A stretch of DNA of 64,000 nucleotides, taken from Tessaracoccus flavus (GTDB lineage Bacteria; Actinomycetota; Actinomycetes; Propionibacteriales; Propionibacteriaceae). Below are positions 1 to 8,902 of this stretch, piece after piece. Every line of letters begins with the position of its first letter. The stretch's first letter is position 1. The DNA lies in NCBI RefSeq assembly GCF_001997295.1, contig NZ_CP019605.1, forward strand, positions 2,728,001-2,792,000, in the 5' to 3' direction. The notes beneath the pieces are model-generated. The model was not told the DNA's origin and did no database searches. It worked only from the letters and a program-made list of their open reading frames with translations. Position numbers and translations under genes: made by a program.

Positions 1-25
1 GAGTAGCGGCCCCATCCGCTTTGAT

Positions 26-127
26 CCCTGAGCTTGTCGAAGGGTTGCGACCGTGACTGCGGTCGCCGCCCCCGTGGTCGAGGGCGGAGGTAGGGAAACG
101 GGCCGTTACCCTTCGACAAGCTCAGGG
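26..127. repeat. Family A intergenic palindrome (copy 1)
   Basis: A perfect 20-bp inverted repeat: CCCTGAGCTTGTCGAAGGGT at 26-45 and its reverse complement at 108-127. A smaller GC-rich hairpin (CCGCCC...GGGCGG, about 65-86) lies between the arms. The same arms recur around 10.9, 21.1, 23.9, 48.9 and 63.9 kb, always downstream of a gene. No coding sequence is seen before 243; a short open frame across this region is only the repeat read through. Confidence 0.85.
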
Positions 128-216
128 GACAAGGCCGACAAGCTCAGGGGACAAGGCCGACAAGCTCAGGGGACAAGGCCGACAAGCTCAGCGGACAAGG
201 CCGACAAGCTCAGGGA
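115..216. repeat. 22-bp tandem repeat, about 4.6 copies
   Basis: Unit GACAAGCTCAGGGGACAAGGCC starts at 115, 137, 159, 181 and 203; the fourth copy has one substitution and the fifth is partial. The unit grows out of the right arm of the family A palindrome and ends 27 bp before the ATPase start. Such arrays can change copy number by slippage. Confidence 0.9.
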
Positions 217-242
217 GCGGGGACCGGGAGTAGGGTGAAAAC

Positions 243-3077
243 GTGGACACGACGACCCTGGAGACGGCTTCTCGGGTCAGTCTCGACAACCTGCTGGACG
301 ATCTCCGCACCGACGCCGACGACGGGCTGAGCCCCGACGAGGCCGAGCGCCGACTCCGTGACGAGGGACCCAACGAGCTGAGGTCGGCCCCGCCCATGCC
401 GTTGTGGCGCCGGATCCTCGCCCAGTTCCAGGACCCCCTCATCTACCTTCTGCTCATCGCGGTGGCCATTTCCACCGTCGCGTGGTGGATCGAGGGCGCC
501 GAAGGCCTCCCCGTCGACGCGCTCGTCATCACCCTGGTCGTCATCGCCAACGCCGTCCTGGGCTTCATCCAGGAGTCCCGCGCCGAGCAGGCCGTCGCGG
601 CGCTGCAGGCCATGACCCACCCGCACGCAACCGTCGTTCGAGGCGGGCAGACCACCGAGATCACCGCCGGAGAAGTGGTCCGCGGCGACATCCTGCTGCT
701 CTCCGAGGGCGACAGTGTCGCGGCCGACGGAAGGCTCCTCCAGGCCAGCGCGCTGCGGGTGGCGGAGGCGGCCCTGACCGGTGAGTCGGCCGCCGTCGGC
801 AAGAAGCCCGGCACCCTCGACGGCGAAATCCCGCTGGGCGACCGCACCAACATGGTCTTCTCCGGCACCGCCGTCACCCAGGGCACCGGGCGCGCCGTCA
901 TCACCGCCACCGGCATGGCCACGCAGATGGGCGAGGTGGCCCGTCTTCTCGACGAAACCGAGCGCGACGACACCCCTCTCGAGCGCGAGATCGGGTTCGT
1001 CGGGAAGATGCTGGGCGCCATCGTCGTCGCCATCGCCGTCGTCGTCATGGTGACCGTGTGGCTGGTCAGCGGCGTGGACACCCTCGACGACGCCGTGACC
1101 GTCCTGCTGCTGGGCGTCTCGCTGGCCGTCGCGGCGGTGCCGGAGGGCCTGCCCGCGATCCTGTCCGTCGTGCTCTCCATCGGCGTGCAGAAGATGGCGC
1201 GGCGCGACGCGATCGTCAAGGATCTGGGCTCGGTCGAGACGCTCGGCTCGGCGTCGGTGATCTGCTCGGACAAGACCGGCACGCTCACCAGCAACGAGAT
1301 GACGGTGCAGGAGATCCGCACGCTGTCGGGCACGGCGTCGGTCACGGGCGTCGGGTACGCCCCCGACGGCGAGGTGGAGTGCGGCTCCGAGGAGCAGCGG
1401 TTCGAGGACGAGCTTGTGCTGATGGGCGGCGCTCTGTCGTCCAACGCCGAGCTCCGCGAAACCGACGGCGAATGGGAGGTCCTGGGCGACCCCACCGAGG
1501 GGGCGTTCCTCGTCGCCGAACGCAAGCTCGGCGTCCACGATCGCCGCGACAACAGGTTCACGCGCCTCGCCGAGGTGCCGTTCACGTCCGATCGCAAGCG
1601 CATGTCAACCCTGCAGCGCGACCACGACCGTGACGAGGTGGTGCTCGTCACCAAGGGCGCCCCCGACGTCGTTCTGGAGCGCTGCACCAGCGTCCTGTGC
1701 GGCGACGACGTCGTCCCGCTCACCGACGAGCTGCGCGCCCAGCTTTCCGCCGACATCGAGGAGATGTCCGGCCAGGCGATGCGCACCATGGGCGTGGCAC
1801 TGCGCGAAGTGGACGCGGGTGATGTGCCCGACGACAAGGGGGTCGCCGACGCCGAGCGCGCGGAGGACCTCGAGACCGAGCTCACCTACCTCGGCGCCGT
1901 CGGCATGATCGACCCCGCCCGGGAAGAGGCCGCCGACGCCGTCGCCGACGCCCACCGGGCAGGCATCCGCGTCATCATGATCACCGGCGACCACCCTGCC
2001 ACGGCGCTCAGGATCGCCCGTGATCTCGGGATCACCGACGACGACGGCCGGGCCGTCAGCGGCGTGGAACTGGACCGCGCCGACGACAGCACCTTCGCGG
2101 AGTTGGCCCGCAGCGTCAACGTCTTCGCCCGCGTCGCGCCCGAGCATAAGCTGCGCATCGTCGACGCCCTGCAGGCCGACGGGCAGATCGTCGCGATGAC
2201 CGGCGACGGCGTCAACGATGCCCCGGCGCTGAAATCCGCCGACATCGGCGTCGCCATGGGCATCACCGGCACGGAGGTCACCAAGGAAGCCGGCTCGATG
2301 GTCCTGCGCGACGACAACTTCGCCACCATCGTCGCGGCGGTCGAGCAGGGCCGGGTGATCTTCGACAACATCAAGAAGTTCCTGCGCTACCTCTTGTCGT
2401 CGAACATGGGCGAGGTACTCACGGTCTTCTTCGGCGTGGTGCTCGCCGGGCTGATCGGGCTCACCGAGGCCTCGGGCGCCGCGATCGTGGTGCCGCTCCT
2501 GGCCACGCAGATCCTGTGGATCAACCTCGTCACCGACTCCGCGCCCGCCCTCGCGCTCGGCGTCGATCCCCAGACCGACGACGTCATGGCCCGGCGCCCC
2601 CGCGCGATTGGCGAGCGCGTGATCGATCTCGGCATGTGGGGCATCATCGTCTTCGTCGGCGCCGTCATGGCCGCCTCTACACTGCTCACGATGGACCTGT
2701 TCCTCGTCGGCGGACTCATCCCCGGGAGCGATGACCTCACCACCGCCCGCACCGCCGCCTTTACGACGCTGGTGTTCGCGCAACTGTTCAACGTGTTCTC
2801 GGCCCGCTCCCCCATCACGAGCGCCTTCCACGGCCTGGGTACCAACCGCTGGCTGCTCGCCGCCGTCGCCTTCGGCGCCGTCTCGCAGGTGGCCGTGGTC
2901 GAGATCCCGCTGCTACAGACCGCGTTCGGCACGGCGTCGCTCGATCTGCGGCACTGGCTGATCGCGATCGCGATGGCCAGCGGCGTGCTGTGGGCGGAGG
3001 AGGCACGCAAACTGATCAACCGCGCCCGACACCGGCGCCGCGGCAGGGAAGCGGACAAGGCATCGAAGGGATGGTGA
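243..3077 (+). CDS. P2-type cation-transporting ATPase (Ca2+-ATPase-like)
   Basis: 944-residue membrane P-type ATPase that would couple ATP hydrolysis to cation transport. The N-terminal cation-ATPase domain comes first. The actuator TGES motif is at about 179-182, the PEGL motif of the ion-binding transmembrane helix at about 300-303, and the phosphorylated Asp is D343 in DKTGTLT. The hinge motif GDGVNDAP is near 654-661 and further membrane helices follow to the C-terminus. The PEGL signature and lack of an N-terminal heavy-metal domain place it with SERCA/PMR1-like P2A pumps rather than P1B metal exporters; Ca2+, Mn2+ or another cation cannot be told apart by reading. The start is GTG at 243, just after a GGGAGTAGGG stretch. 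It stands alone, with repeats on both sides. Confidence 0.93.
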   Translation: MDTTTLETASRVSLDNLLDDLRTDADDGLSPDEAERRLRDEGPNELRSAPPMPLWRRILAQFQDPLIYLLLIAVAISTVAWWIEGAEGLPVDALVITLVVIANAVLGFIQESRAEQAVAALQAMTHPHATVVRGGQTTEITAGEVVRGDILLLSEGDSVAADGRLLQASALRVAEAALTGESAAVGKKPGTLDGEIPLGDRTNMVFSGTAVTQGTGRAVITATGMATQMGEVARLLDETERDDTPLEREIGFVGKMLGAIVVAIAVVVMVTVWLVSGVDTLDDAVTVLLLGVSLAVAAVPEGLPAILSVVLSIGVQKMARRDAIVKDLGSVETLGSASVICSDKTGTLTSNEMTVQEIRTLSGTASVTGVGYAPDGEVECGSEEQRFEDELVLMGGALSSNAELRETDGEWEVLGDPTEGAFLVAERKLGVHDRRDNRFTRLAEVPFTSDRKRMSTLQRDHDRDEVVLVTKGAPDVVLERCTSVLCGDDVVPLTDELRAQLSADIEEMSGQAMRTMGVALREVDAGDVPDDKGVADAERAEDLETELTYLGAVGMIDPAREEAADAVADAHRAGIRVIMITGDHPATALRIARDLGITDDDGRAVSGVELDRADDSTFAELARSVNVFARVAPEHKLRIVDALQADGQIVAMTGDGVNDAPALKSADIGVAMGITGTEVTKEAGSMVLRDDNFATIVAAVEQGRVIFDNIKKFLRYLLSSNMGEVLTVFFGVVLAGLIGLTEASGAAIVVPLLATQILWINLVTDSAPALALGVDPQTDDVMARRPRAIGERVIDLGMWGIIVFVGAVMAASTLLTMDLFLVGGLIPGSDDLTTARTAAFTTLVFAQLFNVFSARSPITSAFHGLGTNRWLLAAVAFGAVSQVAVVEIPLLQTAFGTASLDLRHWLIAIAMASGVLWAEEARKLINRARHRRRGREADKASKGW

Positions 3078-3203
3078 GGCGGCCGCCCCGGTGGAAGGGG
3101 AGCCTCTCCATACCTGCCTACTCTGAAGGGGTCAGTTTGGTGACACGCGCGACCATAGTGGTCGTACATGTCGCTGAATGGCACCTTTCGGGACGTGCCG
3201 TCG

Positions 3204-3274
3204 CCCTGAGTAGGGGCCGCGAGACGAGCAGCCGCGTATCGAACTCGTTCCTCGCTCCCTACTCGGGGAGACGG
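3204..3274. repeat. Family B intergenic repeat (copy 1)
   Basis: Begins CCCTGAGTAG, carries CGCGTATCGAA and TCGTTCCTCGCTCC, and ends CTACTCGGGGAGACGG, so its ends are inverted copies of one another. The rest of the 294-bp gap (3078-3371) holds a small hairpin GACCA-TAG-TGGTC near 3150 and a TAGACT -10-like hexamer at 3324-3329 upstream of the next operon, without a convincing -35. Confidence 0.75.
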
Positions 3275-3371
3275 CGGACAGCGACGCGACTAGGGGCAAT
3301 CGCGACTTCCTCACCCCACTGGGTAGACTGTCGCGGTACGTTCACTTGGGGATTGAACCGGAGGGAGGCGC

Positions 3372-4070
3372 ATGGGAGTCTTCGACAAGGCCGAAAAGAA
3401 GATTGAGTCGGCCGTCGGCAAGGTTTTCGCGCGCGCCTTCAAGGGCTATGTGCACCCCGTCGAAATCGTCGCCGGCATCCAGCGCGAGCTCGACGCCGAG
3501 GCCAAGCTGCTGTCGCGCGACAAGCGCCTCGTCCCCAACGTCTTCACGATCGGGCTATCGCGCAACGACTACGACCGACTCGCCCCTTACGCCAAGACCC
3601 TCAACGCCGAGATCACGCCGTCCATCCGCGACCACGCCGCCGACAGGCACTACGTCTTCAACGGCCCCGTCTCCATCGACTACACGCTCGACGAGTCGCT
3701 CCCCACCGGGCAGTTCACCGTCGCCAGCCAGGCCGTCGCCGACGACTCCAGCGGCAGGAAGCCCGATCGTCCCGGGAAGCTGGTGCTCGAGGTCAACGGA
3801 GTGCGCCACCCGTTGGTGGCCCCCGGCATCCTCATCGGACGCGGGGCGGAGGCCGACCTTCGTCTCAACGACCCCGGCGTCTCCCGACGGCACGCCATGA
3901 TCTCCGTCACCGGGGATCCCGCACACCCCGTCGTCACCATCGAGGATCTGGGCTCCACCAACGGCGTCCACGTCAACGGCAATCGCGTCAACAAGACCCG
4001 CATCGGGGAGGGGGCCAGGATCGAGATCGGCAACACGAGGATGCTGATCCATACACCCGCAGGGGTTTGA
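3372..4070 (+). CDS. fhaA: FHA-domain protein FhaA
   Basis: 232 residues: an N-terminal DUF3662 domain (about 1-115) and a C-terminal FHA phosphothreonine-binding domain (about 136-228) with GR at 156-157, SRRH at 171-174 and GSTNG at 194-198. In mycobacteria FhaA is a substrate and partner of PknB and links kinase signalling to peptidoglycan synthesis; this copy is shorter than mycobacterial FhaA because the long linker between the domains is nearly absent. The ATG at 3372 follows a good GGAGGGAGG ribosome site. It is the first gene of a six-gene operon; the next gene starts 1 bp after its stop. Confidence 0.93.
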   Translation: MGVFDKAEKKIESAVGKVFARAFKGYVHPVEIVAGIQRELDAEAKLLSRDKRLVPNVFTIGLSRNDYDRLAPYAKTLNAEITPSIRDHAADRHYVFNGPVSIDYTLDESLPTGQFTVASQAVADDSSGRKPDRPGKLVLEVNGVRHPLVAPGILIGRGAEADLRLNDPGVSRRHAMISVTGDPAHPVVTIEDLGSTNGVHVNGNRVNKTRIGEGARIEIGNTRMLIHTPAGV

Positions 4071-4071
4071 C

Positions 4072-4533
4072 GTGTCTGATCTGATCATCGCCGCGATCAA
4101 GGTCGCGTTCCTCGCGTTGCTGTGGCTGTTCATCCTGGCCATCGCCAACACCGTGCGCACTGACATGTTCGGCAAGCGCGTCCCCGCGTCGTCGTTGACG
4201 GCCATCCCGGCCGACCGCGGCCGCGGCAAGGGGCGGTCCAAGTCTCCGACCCGGTTCGCCATCACCGCTGGCCCGCAGCAGGGCACCGCCGTACCGGTGG
4301 CGCCGACGATCAACCTTGGCCGCGCCGCCGACTCCACGCTCCTCCTCGACGACGACTACGCCTCGGCCCGCCACGCCCAGCTCGTGCAGCAGGACTCCAA
4401 CACGTGGCTGATCTCCGACCTGCGCTCGACCAACGGCACCTACGTCAACGGCCGCCTCGTCACCGAACCGACGAAGGTGACGGTCGGTGATGTGGTGCGC
4501 ATCGGCAAGACCCTGATGCGGCTCGAGATCTGA
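4072..4533 (+). CDS. fhaB: Membrane-anchored FHA-domain protein FhaB (FipA)
   Basis: 153 residues: one transmembrane helix at about 5-27, a basic linker (30-60), then an FHA domain (about 78-145) with GR at 83-84, SARH at 98-101 and STNGTYVNG at 119-127. The family binds phosphorylated division and elongation proteins at the inner membrane face. The GTG start lies 1 bp after fhaA stops, and its own TGA overlaps the ATG of the phosphatase, so translation is probably coupled. Size and position match mycobacterial Rv0019c. Confidence 0.93.
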   Translation: MSDLIIAAIKVAFLALLWLFILAIANTVRTDMFGKRVPASSLTAIPADRGRGKGRSKSPTRFAITAGPQQGTAVPVAPTINLGRAADSTLLLDDDYASARHAQLVQQDSNTWLISDLRSTNGTYVNGRLVTEPTKVTVGDVVRIGKTLMRLEI

Positions 4534-6017
4534 TGTACAGCCTGCGCTTCGCCGCCCATTCCGAGGTGGGCCGCATCCGGAAGAACAACCAGGATGGCGG
4601 CTACGCCTCGCCGAACCTGCTCATGGTGGCCGACGGCATGGGTGGGGCGGCCGCAGGCGACCTCGCCTCCGCCGTCGCCGCCACCGAGGCCGCGCGCTCC
4701 GACCACCGCACGCTCGACCCGGAGGAGATGCTTGAGAGCATCGCCGGCATGGTGGCCCGCGCCAACTCCAAGCTCACCGACCTCATCGACGAGGACCTCG
4801 AGCTCGACGGCATGGGCACCACGTTCTGTGGGGCCATGTTCAACGGGGAGCAGTTCGGCATCGCCCACGTCGGCGACTCCCGCGGGTACCTGTTGCGCGA
4901 CGGGACGCTGACCCAGCTCACGCACGACCACTCCTGGGTGCAGTCCCTCATCGACGAGGGCAAGATCACGCCGCAGCAGGCGGCCACGCATCCCCACCGC
5001 TCCCTCATCCTCAAGGTGCTCAACGGGCAGGTGAACTTCGAGCCCGACCTGGAGCTCATCGACGCGAAACTCGGCGACCGCATCATGTTCTGCTCCGACG
5101 GCTTGAGCGGGCTGATCTCCGAGGCGCAGATCCTCCAGTTCATGTCGCTCGACGACGCCGACGAGGCCATCGCGGAGATGGCGCGCGCGGCCAACGCGGC
5201 CGGCGGGCACGACAACATCACGGTGATCATTGGTGACGTCGTCGAGCAGGACGACGACCTCGATGCGGCCCCGGGTGTGCTCGTCGGATCCGCCAACGAG
5301 GTGGAGATCCCCCGCACCGGGCAGCTCGCGCAGGCAAAGGGCACCGTCGACAAGCAGCCCCAGTACCCGCCGACCTCCAACGACACCCCGATCGAGCACG
5401 ACGAGACCGAGGTGGCGCGCTACGCACCCCAGGAGTCGAAGCACCGCTGGCCGGGCATCATCGCGCTGGTGCTCGCCGTCGCGCTGGTCATCGGCGGCTC
5501 GGTGTGGGGTGTGCAGGCATACTCGAAGACCCGCTACTTCGTGTCGGCCGACGACGGCGTGGTCGCCATCTACAACGGGCTGCCCGGCTCGTTCCTCGGC
5601 GTCGACTTCGCCACCATCGCCGAACGCACCGACACCCGGGTCTCCGACCTGCCGAAGTTCTACCAGCAGCAGGTCGAGTCGGCGATCCCCGTCAGCAGCC
5701 TCGAGGCCGGGCGCGCCACCGCCGGGCAGCTGGCCGCCCGCGCTGAGGAGTGCATCCAGACGCGCGAGGACCGGAACAAGCCGAAGCCCACGCCGTCGCC
5801 CAGCCCCTCGCCGTCGCCGTCGCCGTCGCCGTCGGCGAGCCCGAGTCCCGCTCCCGGGCTGCCGACCACGACCGCGGCCCCACTTCCGGGCGTCATCTCC
5901 GACAACCCTCCCGTGCCAGCCGCCACCCGCACCTACCTCTTCCCGCGGCCGACCCCCAGCCCCAGCCCGTCGCCCTCCGAGTCGCCCACCCCGGTGACTG
6001 ATCCCGAGGACTGCTGA
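4533..6017 (+). CDS. pstP: PP2C-type Ser/Thr protein phosphatase PstP
   Basis: 494 residues. A cytoplasmic PP2C domain (about 1-235) has the metal-binding Asp in NNQD (19-22) and DGMGG (34-38) and a later HDNITVI motif. A single transmembrane helix follows at about 305-328, then an extracytoplasmic part ending in Pro/Ser/Thr-rich stretches made of PSP-type repeats. It is expected to dephosphorylate the PASTA kinase and its targets. It overlaps fhaB (TGATG) and its stop overlaps the rodA start in the same way. Confidence 0.94.
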   Translation: MYSLRFAAHSEVGRIRKNNQDGGYASPNLLMVADGMGGAAAGDLASAVAATEAARSDHRTLDPEEMLESIAGMVARANSKLTDLIDEDLELDGMGTTFCGAMFNGEQFGIAHVGDSRGYLLRDGTLTQLTHDHSWVQSLIDEGKITPQQAATHPHRSLILKVLNGQVNFEPDLELIDAKLGDRIMFCSDGLSGLISEAQILQFMSLDDADEAIAEMARAANAAGGHDNITVIIGDVVEQDDDLDAAPGVLVGSANEVEIPRTGQLAQAKGTVDKQPQYPPTSNDTPIEHDETEVARYAPQESKHRWPGIIALVLAVALVIGGSVWGVQAYSKTRYFVSADDGVVAIYNGLPGSFLGVDFATIAERTDTRVSDLPKFYQQQVESAIPVSSLEAGRATAGQLAARAEECIQTREDRNKPKPTPSPSPSPSPSPSPSASPSPAPGLPTTTAAPLPGVISDNPPVPAATRTYLFPRPTPSPSPSPSESPTPVTDPEDC

Positions 6018-7411
6018 TGTCGGCCGCCGTTCAGCCGGCGGTGTCCGCCGAGGTCATCGTCTTTCGCCAGCGCAGAAACGTCGAGCTCGTGCTCATCGCG
6101 TTCGCGCAGCTGTTCGGCTTCGTCGGCTGGGTGCTCACCCACCTCAACCTCTACGACGTCCTCCCCGAGAACCTGACGACGGTGGCCGCCATCTGGTTCG
6201 GCCTGGGCCTTGCCGCGCATCTGGTCGTCCGGTTCCGGCTGCCGTACGCCGATCCCGTGATCCTGCCGAGCGTGTTTCTGCTCAACGGGCTCGGCCTGGC
6301 GATGATCTACCGGATCGACCAGATCCCGGAGCCGCCCCGCACCGACGCGTCGACGCAGCTGCTGTGGACCGCGCTCGGGCTCGGCCTGTTCTCTGCGGTC
6401 GTCATCGTGCTGCGCGACCACCGCCGCCTCCAGCGCTACCCGTACCTGCTGTTCATCGGCGGCCTGACGCTACTGCTCCTTCCGCTCATCCCGGGGCTCG
6501 GTGTCACCTCTGGCGGTGCCCAGATCTGGATCCGCCTGTTCGGGTTCTCCTTCCAGCCCGCTGAGGTGGCCAAAATCCTGCTGGCCGTCGCCTTCGCCGC
6601 CTACCTCTACGAACACCGCGAAGTGCTGGCGCTGGCGGGTCGACGCGTGCTCGGCATCGAACTGCCGCGGGCCCGCGACCTCGGCCCGATCCTCGTCATG
6701 TGGCTGGCCAGCCTCGCGGTCATGGTGTTCCAGAACGACCTGGGCACCTCGCTGCTGTTCTTCGGCCTGTTCACGGTGATGATCTACATCGCCACCGAAC
6801 GCCCCGCCTGGCCGATCCTGGCGTCGATCCTGTTCGTCGGCGCCGCGCTCGCCGCCAACGCGTTCACCAACCACGTGCCGCGCCGGGTCAACGCCTGGCT
6901 GGACCCGTTCAGCAACTACGACGCCAACCTGCAGATCATCAGCGCGCAGTTCGGCTACGCCTGGGGCGGCTTGTTCGGCCGCGGCTGGGGGCTGGGGCGC
7001 CCCGGGCTGACCCCGCTGGCCAAGTCCGACATGATCGCCGCCGCCGTCGGTGAGGAGCTCGGCATCCTCGGGCTGATGGCGGTCATCCTCGTCTACGCCC
7101 TCCTCGTCGCGCGCGGCTTCAAGACTGCGCTCATCTCCCCCGACGGCTTCGGCAAGTTGCTCGCCGCCGGCCTCAGCTTCTCGTTCGCCCTGCAGGTGTT
7201 CTCGATCATCGGCGGCGTCACCCGACTGCTGCCGCTCACCGGTCTGACCACGCCGTTCATGAGCCAGGGCGGGTCGTCGCTCATCGCGAACTGGATGATC
7301 ATCGGGATTCTGCTCGTCATCTCGCATCGGGCACGCGTGCCCCAGGCGGCGACGGCGGCGCCGCAGTCGCCGCAGCAGATCGACGACCTGACGGTGGTGA
7401 TCGCCCGATGA
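6017..7411 (+). CDS. rodA: FtsW/RodA/SpoVE (SEDS) peptidoglycan glycosyltransferase RodA
   Basis: 464-residue polytopic membrane protein with about ten hydrophobic helices. The SEDS signature is visible in the QPAEVAKI segment and in the GLTTPFMSQGGSSLIANW segment near the C-terminus. SEDS proteins polymerise lipid II and act with a class B penicillin-binding protein, here the next gene, which overlaps by 4 bp (ATGA). The location in the fha/pkn cluster supports RodA (elongation) over FtsW. Confidence 0.93.
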   Translation: MSAAVQPAVSAEVIVFRQRRNVELVLIAFAQLFGFVGWVLTHLNLYDVLPENLTTVAAIWFGLGLAAHLVVRFRLPYADPVILPSVFLLNGLGLAMIYRIDQIPEPPRTDASTQLLWTALGLGLFSAVVIVLRDHRRLQRYPYLLFIGGLTLLLLPLIPGLGVTSGGAQIWIRLFGFSFQPAEVAKILLAVAFAAYLYEHREVLALAGRRVLGIELPRARDLGPILVMWLASLAVMVFQNDLGTSLLFFGLFTVMIYIATERPAWPILASILFVGAALAANAFTNHVPRRVNAWLDPFSNYDANLQIISAQFGYAWGGLFGRGWGLGRPGLTPLAKSDMIAAAVGEELGILGLMAVILVYALLVARGFKTALISPDGFGKLLAAGLSFSFALQVFSIIGGVTRLLPLTGLTTPFMSQGGSSLIANWMIIGILLVISHRARVPQAATAAPQSPQQIDDLTVVIAR

Positions 7412-8835
7412 ACGGCCCCATCCGCAAGGTCACCGTCTTCGTGTCGCTGCTCATGGCCGCGCTGCTGCTCAACCTCACCTGGATCGCGGTGGTGCGGGCC
7501 GACTCCCTCAACGAGGACACCAGCAACCGCCGCGTCCGCGACGCGGAGTTCTCCCGCAACCGCGGCGCGATCCTGGTCGGCAACCAGCCGATCGCGCAGT
7601 CCGTGCCGCGGGGCGGCCGCTTCCCGTACATCCGCTCCTACCCGCAGCCGGAGATCTGGAGCTCGGTCACCGGCTGGTACTCCTACGACTACGCGCGCTC
7701 CGGCCTCGAGCACACCTACAACCAGGAGCTCGCCGGTACGTCGTCGGGGCAGTCCGTCGGACGCGCCGTCGATCTGCTCACGGGGCGTCGGTCGAGAGGG
7801 GCCAACATCTCGACGACGCTCAACCCCGCGGCCCAGGCGGCCGCGGTCCGGGCGCTCGGCGACCAGCGCGGCGCCGTCGTCGCGATGAACTACGAGACCG
7901 GCGAGATCCTCGCCCTGGTCTCCACCCCGACCTACGACCCGAACCGGCTCGCCACGGTCGACCTCACCGCGGAACGGGAGGCGTGGGTCGAGTTGTTGGA
8001 CCGCCCCGACGAGCCGCTCAAGAACCGCGCCGTGCGTGAGATCTATCCGCCCGGGTCAACGTTCAAGCTCGTCACCGCAGCCGCTGCGCTCGAGGACGGG
8101 ATGGTGCCGAGCACCGAGGTCGACTCCCCCGACTCCCTCCCCCTGCCGAACTCCAACCGGTCGATGGGCAACTCGACCAATTGCGGCGGCACCCGCGTCA
8201 GCCTCGAGCAGGCGCTCAAGACCTCCTGCAACACAGCCTTCGGCAACCTTGGCCTGCAGCTCGGCGCCGACAAACTGCTGGAGCAGGCCGAGAAGTTCGG
8301 GTTCAACCAGGAGCCCACGATCGACATGACGGCCGCCGAGTCGGTCTTCCCCACCGAGCTCGACGAGGCGCAGACAGCGCTCACGGCCATCGGCCAGTTC
8401 GACGTCGCCGCCTCCCCGCTCCAGATCGTTCAGGTGGCCGCCGCGATCGCCAACGACGGCGTGCTGATGCGGCCGCACGTGGTGAGCTCCGTGACCAACT
8501 CGGATCTGACGGTGCTGTCATCGAACCCGTCCGAGCGCCTGAGCGCACCGCTCAGCCCGTCGTCGGCCGAGCACCTGCAGCAGATGATGATCGCCACGGT
8601 CGAGGACGGCACCGGCCGACCCGCACAGATCGACGGCGCCGTCGTCGGCGGCAAGACCGGCACCGCCCAGACCGCCCCCGACCGACCGCCATACGCGTGG
8701 TTCGTCGGCTTTGCGGAGGAGCCCAAGGTCGCGGTGGTCGCGTTCGTCGAGGACGCCGACGTTGAGCGAAACGACATCTCCGGCGGCCGGCTTGCGGCCC
8801 CGATCTTCAAGGCCGTCGTGGAGGCGTTGCGATGA
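7408..8835 (+). CDS. pbpA: Class B penicillin-binding protein PbpA
   Basis: 475-residue D,D-transpeptidase with an N-terminal membrane anchor (about 8-30). The active-site triad of motifs is complete: STFK at 217-220, SCN at 273-275 and KTG at 416-418. It would cross-link peptidoglycan made by RodA. It overlaps rodA by 4 bp. The short N-terminal domain fits the PbpA group of actinobacteria rather than the larger PBP2 or FtsI proteins. Confidence 0.93.
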   Translation: MNGPIRKVTVFVSLLMAALLLNLTWIAVVRADSLNEDTSNRRVRDAEFSRNRGAILVGNQPIAQSVPRGGRFPYIRSYPQPEIWSSVTGWYSYDYARSGLEHTYNQELAGTSSGQSVGRAVDLLTGRRSRGANISTTLNPAAQAAAVRALGDQRGAVVAMNYETGEILALVSTPTYDPNRLATVDLTAEREAWVELLDRPDEPLKNRAVREIYPPGSTFKLVTAAAALEDGMVPSTEVDSPDSLPLPNSNRSMGNSTNCGGTRVSLEQALKTSCNTAFGNLGLQLGADKLLEQAEKFGFNQEPTIDMTAAESVFPTELDEAQTALTAIGQFDVAASPLQIVQVAAAIANDGVLMRPHVVSSVTNSDLTVLSSNPSERLSAPLSPSSAEHLQQMMIATVEDGTGRPAQIDGAVVGGKTGTAQTAPDRPPYAWFVGFAEEPKVAVVAFVEDADVERNDISGGRLAAPIFKAVVEALR

Positions 8836-8902
8836 ACCTCTCAGACTTTTCTCATGGTGATGGCGCAAGATGGTGCCTGGGATACCGAAAGGAACCGGTG
8901 CG

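Noticed and set aside
115..216. Possible CRISPR array
   Set aside because: Units are directly adjacent with no unique spacers and there are no cas genes.
1605..2831. 408-residue minus-strand frame over the P-type ATPase
   Set aside because: Antisense to the conserved GDGVNDAP region and membrane helices; no family resemblance.
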